NCBI GenBank assembly: GCA_015179045.1
Contig: WHUZ01000126.1
Location: 62,001 to 126,000, forward strand
Origin: Kalaharituber pfeilii
Lineage: Eukaryota; Ascomycota; Pezizomycetes; Pezizales; Pezizaceae
Direction: 5' to 3'
Length of the DNA: 64,000 nucleotides
In this document: piece after piece, positions 57,706 through 64,000 of the stretch
Layout of the letters: each line of letters starts with the position of its first letter
How positions within the stretch are numbered: the stretch's first letter is position 1
The notes under the pieces: generated by a model
What the model saw: the letters and a program-made list of their open reading frames with translations, nothing else
Database searches by the model: none
What the model was told of the DNA's origin: nothing
Program-made: the position numbers and the translations under genes

Positions 57706-59306
57706 CTTGTTATCAAGAACGAAACGTTCTGCGCCGACAAACCTTCATCGTTTCTGGTTTGGCTCCCTGTATTGGCCTATTAGAACCGCATGGAATTGGA
57801 AAATCCCGGCGAGCCCAGCAAAAAGAAAGTATCCCCCCACGAGCCACACCCAAAGCTTAATCTTCCGCACTTGCATGAGATCCGCAGTCTCAGCGACTGT
57901 TCCTAGCCTATGGCGTGTCACAAGTTAAGACCGCAGTATGTGCTGTGCTGAAAGAGGTTAGAGTGTTACGTAGGGAGCGAAGAGTCATCAATAAGCCGAG
58001 CTAATCACATCGCAGATCAGAGCTGCAAGGCGCCAGGACGCAGCATGGTCATAACAATTCCATACCTTTCCAGCAATGGAGCAAATTTGTGATATTATTA
58101 ACCCAGGAAAATGCAGCAATAATAGACATATCAGTAGAATGTGAAGTTCATGCAGTTAGAGCCGAATGTCGTCTACTTGTAGTACCTCGAGTAGTCTCCT
58201 TAAACTTTATGAGGATTCGCTTAGACAAAGTAGTCAAAGAAGAGGGTGTCTGGGAGATCCATTTCGAATCATGGATTGCCTTCGCTATCCCTCAGAACCA
58301 AAGGGCACGCCGAATTCGCAACACTAGTTTACCAGATCTAGTTGACAGGATCCCTCTATATTCCGGTACATGCAGACTACCTATTGTCGCGCCGCAGGAG
58401 GCAAATTAGCTGTTGCATTAAGGTGTAGTACAGTATTTACCGACAGTGATGCATATCCAGTCCTTCAAAACAGGCATGAAGCTACTAGTAGATCGGGTCC
58501 CTTTCCACGAAGGGGGTCCTCAAACGGCACTTGGCACTACCTAGTCTAGCTGCTTGCCGCAGCAGTAGCAAGCTTGGATCTGCATAGACACAAAGATACA
58601 CAAATTCACTGTCGATCCGACATGAGGCGACTTTAAAATAAGTAGGAGGAATAATTCTTGCTTTTGAAAAATTGATTGCAGTTGGACGGGGATCTCGTTT
58701 CATGATCTCAGGATCCCAATTGCAAAGGCAGTTAGCCTCCGACGAAATGTTGGTATTCCAGAACTTTGCACGTCTAAACGCTCCGGATCGAATCTGTGAT
58801 GCATGCGGCCTGCTGCCACCCCATCATGAATAGGAAGCAGCTTTCGCTTACCAGACTCTCAAGAACGCTACGTGCTGATATCCAGATCTAGTGTCCGCAG
58901 CATTACCTCTATCCTGGGAAACGCCTTGAACCTTGTGGACAAAACGCTACCTTGAGCTTAGCTGAATGGAAAGCTCCGGAAGTCGAGATGGACCTGTCAG
59001 AACGAATCTGTTGAGGCCTTAAGTTTCTAATTGACATATGGGGACAAAAGATCAAGCTAACGTGGGTTTAAAAAGGTGGAGAACGTGAGGGACTCAAAAA
59101 GCACATGTCCAGCAGATGGTCTCGTTTTCAGGTATGAGAACGATGGACGGTTATACTGGTAGTGCCATGTCTTCACCCGAAATGCTGAGTCAGCTGCCTT
59201 CCTTTCTTGGCACTGGATCCGCTCACGTGCGATGTCCCAAAATTTTGTTCCACCAATTCTGCATCCATCGAGGCATCGAAGCAGAACAACTACCCCACCC
59301 GCGAAA
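57706..59306. other. spacer, no gene seen
   Basis: Mixed composition. Open frames at 58089-58409 (+) and 58485-58703 (-) are unlike any family I know and have no splice support. The end of the region should hold the EF-Tu promoter. Confidence 0.4.
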
Positions 59307-60912
59307 ATGGCCTCTTGGAGAGCTGCTTTCGCATTCGTGAGGGGTGCCTCGCAGGCACTCAAATCCACAACAAATCCAATAACAAAAGACGTGCTCTCAT
59401 GCCAGCTGATTCGCAAATCGTCCATTGCCAGCTCCGTGCGGGGCATGGCTACTTTCGAGCGTAAGAAACCGCATGTCAATATCGGTAAGTACAATTGCAT
59501 TCTTTACAGCTTAAATTTCCTTCTATTTATTTAGATATCTCAATCAATATCTTCTCCAGGTACAATTGGACATGTCGACCATGGAAAGGTATATTTACTT
59601 GGGCTCTCTACCCTGAAGCATGGCGGCTTACTTACACATGTGTAGACCACATTGAGCGCTGCAATCACGAAGATTCTTTCTCAAAAAGGTTATGCAAATT
59701 TTCTGGATTATTCCTCTATCGATAAAGCTCCTGAAGAAAAGGCTCGTGGCATCACTATTTCCGCTGCTCATATTGAATATGAAACCGATGCCCGCCACTA
59801 TTCCCATGTCGACTGTCCCGGACATGCTGATTACATCAAAAATATGATTACTGGTGCTGCTTCCATGGATGGTGCTATTATTGTAGTTGCTGCTTCCGAT
59901 GGTCAAATGTAATTTGTCCGAAAATCAGTTCTAGAATAGTTTTATATATTTGTGGGTATTCGGATAGCTAATTATGTCTAGGCCACAAACTCGTGAACAT
60001 CTACTTCTGGCCCGTCAAGTCGGTATTCAAAGGGTTGTTGTCTTTGTCAACAAAGTTGATGCCCTTGAGGACCCAGAGATGTTGGAGCTTGTCGAAATGG
60101 AAATGCGTGAACTATTGACTTCCTACAAATTCGATGGTGATAACACTCCAGTTGTCATGGGGTCAGCTCTTTGTGCTCTTGAAGGCCGTCAACCGGAGCT
60201 TGGTGAGCAAAAGATTAATGAACTGCTAGATGCGGTTGATACTTGGATTCCTACTCCTGTTCGTCAGCTTGATAAGCCTTTCTTGATGCCCGTAGAGGAT
60301 GTGTTCTCCGTCTCAGGTCGTGGTACTGTTGCAACCGGTCGTGTTGAACGTGGTATGCTCAAGAAGGGAGAAGACGTCGAACTTGTCGGATACAACAAGG
60401 TCCCAATCAAGACTACTGTCACTGGATGCGAGACTTTCAAGAAGGAACTCGAGTATGCTCAAGCTGGTGACAACACTGGATTACTTCTCCGTGGTGTCAA
60501 ACGTGAACAAGTCCGCCGTGGAATGGTTATATGCAAGCCTGGAACTGTTCAACCGAAGACTAAATTCCTTTGCTCCCTCTATGTCTTGACTAAGGAAGAG
60601 GGTGGAAGACATACTGGCTTTGGGCAAAATTACCGCCCTCAGATGTTCTTGAGGACTTCTGATGTGCCTGTTAGCCTTGCACATATAAGTGACGCTGCAG
60701 AAAGTTCTGGAAAGATGGTTATGCCCGGTGACAACGTTGAAATGAAAGGGGAAATTTACTACCCAATGGCAATTGAAGGCGGCCAGAGGTTTAACTTGCG
60801 AGAGGGTGGAAGGTAAGTAATATTATTGCTGGCGGTCGATGAGGACTATGTTCTGACTTCATAATTACATAGAACTGTTGCTACCGGTCTTATTACTCGA
60901 GTCCTCGAGTAA
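59307..60912 (+). CDS. TUF1: mitochondrial elongation factor Tu
   Basis: Delivers aminoacyl-tRNA to the mitochondrial ribosome. Five exons: 59307-59484, 59560-59588, 59646-59908, 59982-60812, 60873-60912, about 446 aa. The first ~46 residues ([20 protein letters not shown]) are a basic, hydroxylated presequence; the mature part starts [20 protein letters not shown]. GTPase motifs: GHVDHGKTT (G1, split by intron 2), [14 protein letters not shown] (switch I), [12 protein letters not shown] (G3), NKVDALED (G4), GSALCALEG (G5). Domain 2 has [16 protein letters not shown], domain 3 [20 protein letters not shown] and [20 protein letters not shown]. The tiny last exon gives [12 protein letters not shown]. 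No damage is seen. Codons favour T/C endings, as expected for a highly expressed gene. Confidence 0.95.
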
Positions 60913-61293
60913 GAAAAGCATAGTTTGTTAGCATAGTTTTACAGGGGTTTTTTAAATTATACCTTCATGTTCATAACCTTTAGTCAGTTAGGTTGGGTAG
61001 AGTATGTGGAGAATGAGTGGGTCATATGTTAAGCTGGTGCATGTATAATAGAATGAACCCATCACGCCATTTTAAAATACGAGGTAGTAAGGTAAAACAG
61101 CAAGCTAGAAAAAGACGAAGTGGGTAAAAGCATTCCTTGACAGCGTCATCTTCACGGGATCACAATCTCCTCTCTCGAAATTGTTCCTGCATCTTGTACA
61201 TACTTCGGGTACAAACTCCTGAGAAGATTTATAATAAAACGAACTTATAGTTACTAATGACTATGCTTATACTGGCCGCCAGGAGGACTAAAA
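60913..61293. other. convergent 3' spacer
   Basis: Region between the 3' ends of TUF1 (+) and the oxygenase gene (-). Nothing recognised beyond likely 3' UTRs. Confidence 0.4.
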
Positions 61294-62804
61294 TCATGAT
61301 TTCCATCCATATGTAGCAGCAAGTCTACCTTTCAGATGTTCTGCTGCTGTTAATACTTTGGTGTCCGCATTAGCACCTCTGTTTCCACGTTCCCTAACCA
61401 TTTCACTGGGTACTGGAATCAAATGCGTACTGCCAATTGGGTGACAGAAGTACACTATTGAGTATCTGTCGTCGCCACCAACACGTGAATGCGGAGGGAA
61501 TATCACACGATGCACTGTGGATCGAAGCAAACCAGCAGTCTATCACATGAGTCCCTAGGGGTTAGTCATTGTAGAAATTCATACGGGTTGGACAAGCGAT
61601 ACCCAGTATGATAGAAGGTCCCCGAGATTCACAAGTATTGGCGGAGGACCTTCGTAGCCTGCAGGATGCACGGGAACTGGCTTCCATCCTCCGCCGTTGG
61701 GAGTCAATATCTCAAGGCCGTCTTGGTTGGGCAATTGGAAAAGTAGGGTAACACTAACAGCGAAATGAGGCCAGTCAGAATATAAATTACTCATAAAACT
61801 TGGAAAATATATCGCACCTTCCGTAGTCACTGTGCGCACCTGCTCTGATATCAACCTCTGGGATATAATCTGACCCTTCAGGGATAGCAGGATACTACAG
61901 ATGTTAATAAACGTTGCCGTTACCCTCAGTTTCGGAACGCCTCACATGCAGCAACCTCAGGATACTGTCACTAGACCCCTTTGCTTTGTCGTGTCTGGAG
62001 GAGAACCAGTCTTTACCTCCTTCTTTCTCTTCTATCTATATTGCCTTTTATCAACCGTCCGATGTCAATCGCCAACGGTCTCTATTAAAGTGATTTTACC
62101 TCTAGCCCAATAGCGAAAAGTCGCAAAAGTCGCATACAGAGGTTGTGACAAAGTTCTTGGTATTGCGCCAATTCCACTTCATGCTCTATGAGCGATGCCG
62201 GGAGTGGCTGTTGAGCTTTCCCATCCACGAAGTCGCCAAAGTTCAGGGCCCTTTGTTCCATATGACATGAATTTTTAGCTAGTTGCTGCAGACCCTATAA
62301 CTGAATGCAGAGAAAGATATGCATTGAGAGCAAGTAGGAAGCGGCGAGGTACTCTTTGAAATCACCCCTTCTTTGGTTCTGGGGGTCTAAAGTTTCCGAG
62401 TGCATTGAGCTCCATCCTCGATTGTTCTCTGAGATGGCACATTTTTGCTTTTCCTCCCGCGGAGATGAAAAGAACTTCTTGCTCTGAGTTCAGGATATAG
62501 CACGTTGGATTAACTCCTACCCCTAAGGGCGTGGAGTGTACGTGCGATATCAATGAGCAAAGTATTCACGCTGTGCGAATGTTCCAAGAACATATAGCAG
62601 GAAGGGTGTAGAATGAGGGTACATCAGTGATTGTTTCATTGAACACACCAATTCAAACATGCGCGCAATCTTGTTCTCTGGTATGTCAGAGCCAGCAGAA
62701 ATGTATAAGAAGCCCCATTCACGCGCAGCATCGACAAGCTGCTTTGCACACACTTCCGAATCGTCTACCAACGGGATAACAGGTATAGTCTCGGTTGAAG
62801 CCAT
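61294..62804 (-). CDS. 2-oxoglutarate/Fe(II) oxygenase, isopenicillin-N-synthase-like
   Basis: An intact IPNS-like non-haem iron oxygenase of about 330 aa; substrate unknown. Seven exons (minus): 62804-62649, 62483-62353, 62250-62100, 62026-61946, 61894-61818, 61753-61603, 61539-61294; phases agree throughout. The N-terminal DIOX_N region is IPVIPLVDDSEVCAKQLVDA then REWGFLYISAGSDIPENKIA, followed by KCAISENNRGWSSMHSETLD and RRGDFKEALNFGDFVDG. Catalytic core: RAGAHSDYGSVTLLFQ (HxD iron ligands), ILVNLGDLLSYWTAGLLRST, then VHRVIF (distal His) and DRYSIVYFCHP (RxS for 2-oxoglutarate). Such genes are common in fungi outside beta-lactam clusters, and no NRPS is nearby, so penicillin synthesis is not implied. 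An upstream in-frame ATG at 62885 would add 27 residues. Confidence 0.88.
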
Positions 62805-63518
62805 AGCGCCCGTACGTAAGACTGGAGCAGCATCAGCTGAGTACGGGGTATCTCGTAGGCAAGATGGGAAAGCCGCTGTACTCACAGGACTTGTTGGATG
62901 CCTCTCACGTCTTTGCCGCAGCTGGTCACTTACTCTGCTCGTTTATCTGGCGCAGCGGCTCCTCTGATTGCGCTGCTTGGCGTGGCGATATTTCCTCCGC
63001 CCAGGGCCAGAGTCACCTGACCACCGCAGCCTCCGACCAGCGCACTACAACCGCCTCGCGCAAAAGACTCTTCACGCACACGCATAGTGCTCGCTGGACA
63101 GCATACATACCCTTGTCGCCTGCGAGCGTCCGCCCGCCAAATCCACAACCCACCCGCACGCCGCCCCCCCCCGCCGAACTTCTGCTACGAACCCCCCCCC
63201 CACTGCACCTCCCCCCCACCCCGCAGCACGGTGCGGGAACTGACTGTGAGGTAAGGAACCCTGCTGCTACCATGCTCCATTGCAAGCAAGGAAGCTTCAA
63301 CGGTTCTGTAGGGCGCAAGCCCACCCCGTAGCTTCGGCATAACATACATACTCTGGCCCCCCAACCCCCGCTAGCCTTTCTCATCTCTGCTCGCACAATT
63401 GACGGTTCCCACTGACTTTGCAGCCATTGAGTCCTCGTACTGTCACGCCCGTCCTTCACAGCACTGCACTATTTGACACGAGGCCAGTTACCGGCTCAAG
63501 AACAGAACAGATACTAGA
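62805..63518. other. bidirectional promoter region
   Basis: Lies between the divergent oxygenase (-) and MKT1 (+) genes. GC-rich from 62890 to 63260, with C-runs at 63162-63171 and 63194-63202. Open frames on both strands are overlapping shadows. Confidence 0.45.
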
Positions 63519-64000
63519 ATGACCGGTCAGTAGCAAGCCAGTTGCTTGTACGTCATAGCTTTCACTGCTAATATCGACCTTCAGTTAAATCATTGGAGCC
63601 ACTTGCCGCTAGCAAATACCAGACCCTGCCCCTCTCCACCCTGAAAGATGCTACATTGGGCATTGAAGCGGAATACTATCTCTGGAGGTTGCTCAACACC
63701 CCACCCACGAAGGAGCCCCTGCTCTCAGCTCTAGGCGGTTTCCCATATGGATTGAAGCAGGCAATTGAGGATGATTTGGCTGCATTTCAGGCAGCTGGGA
63801 TCAAGCCACTATTTGTCTTCAACGGATTGAAGATCGCTCGCACTGAAAAGCCCTTCCTTGCCCCCGACCATGGGCCTGCAAGTAGGCTCAAGGCCTGGGA
63901 TATGTACGACAAGGGGCTTGCTGCACAGTCGGTGGAAGCATTTGGTGATGCAAGTAAGCAGGAGCCTCAATTGAAAAATATGATATGGAAGCAATTCTTA
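63519..64000 (+). CDS. MKT1: Mkt1-like post-transcriptional regulator, 5' part only
   Basis: N-terminal end of the Mkt1 family (XPG-nuclease-like fold), which works with Pbp1 in translation of specific mRNAs. Exon 1 is 63519-63525 (MT plus one base), intron 63526-63584, exon 2 from 63585. The sequence runs VKSLEPLAASKYQTLPLSTL, KDATLGIEAEYYLWRLLNTP, KEPLLSALGGFPYGLKQAIE, GIKPLFVFNGLKI and KAWDMYDKGLAAQSVEAFGD, matching the Mkt1 N-terminal domain pattern. A second donor (GTAAGC) may lie near 63955, so the last ~45 bases could be intron. The rest of the gene is outside the window. Confidence 0.8.

Noticed and set aside
58089..58703. small genes or a retroelement fragment
   Set aside because: The two open frames have no motif I can name and no splice or start evidence.
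61294..62804. part of a beta-lactam or other secondary-metabolite cluster
   Set aside because: The oxygenase is IPNS-like only at family level; its neighbours are EF-Tu and MKT1, with no NRPS, transporter or tailoring enzymes.

Overview
The window is nuclear DNA of a filamentous ascomycete fungus. Nearly every gene is split by short GT-AG introns of about 40-165 nt. The gene set is fungal (Cdt2, Ptc1, GATA factor of the Ams2/Spt21 type, ATF/CREB bZIP, HET-domain protein, Mkt1, pogo/Fot1-type transposase) and the code is standard. Transposon load and long spacers would fit a repeat-rich genome such as a Pezizomycete, but I cannot fix the genus.

Layout. 1-7.1 kb is a repeat block: two arrays of a degenerate ~57-bp unit in opposite orientation, interrupted by a 1.94-kb Mutator-like element with ~125-bp terminal inverted repeats and a perfect 9-bp target duplication, a 341-bp TA-flanked element, a ~480-bp 12-bp minisatellite, and a 1.08-kb TA-flanked inverted-repeat element. 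8.5-26 kb is mostly housekeeping: a Pub1/TIA-1-type RNA-binding protein (+), a decayed Rib2/Pus9-like pseudouridine synthase (+), Cdt2 (-), a Ptc1-type PP2C phosphatase (-), and a divergent pair of an oil-body-associated (OBAP/DUF1264) protein (-) and NAD kinase (+). 28.7-42 kb holds a GTPBP1/2-like translational GTPase (+), the Fe-S assembly factor Iba57 (+), an Ams2/Spt21-like GATA factor (-) and dihydroxyacetone kinase (-). 42.9-57.7 kb is more accessory: two small TA-flanked elements, a HET-domain gene (+), an AtfB-like bZIP gene (-) and a complete pogo/Fot1-like transposon. 59.3-64 kb has mitochondrial EF-Tu (+), an isopenicillin-N-synthase-like 2OG-Fe(II) oxygenase (-) and the 5' end of MKT1 (+), cut by the window edge.

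The genes do not form one pathway or a biosynthetic cluster. Two regulatory observations stand out: four CRE-like motifs spaced exactly 17 bp apart between OBAP and NAD kinase (the window also encodes an ATF/CREB bZIP), and an MluI cell-cycle box just upstream of the Cdt2 start. Four one-base frame breaks, each in or beside a homopolymer, in otherwise well-conserved genes (Pub1 twice, Iba57, Ams2-like) look like assembly errors. The Rib2/Pus9 copy is different: in-frame stops, several frameshifts and loss of its catalytic aspartate mark a real pseudogene. I found no rRNA, convincing tRNA or CRISPR.
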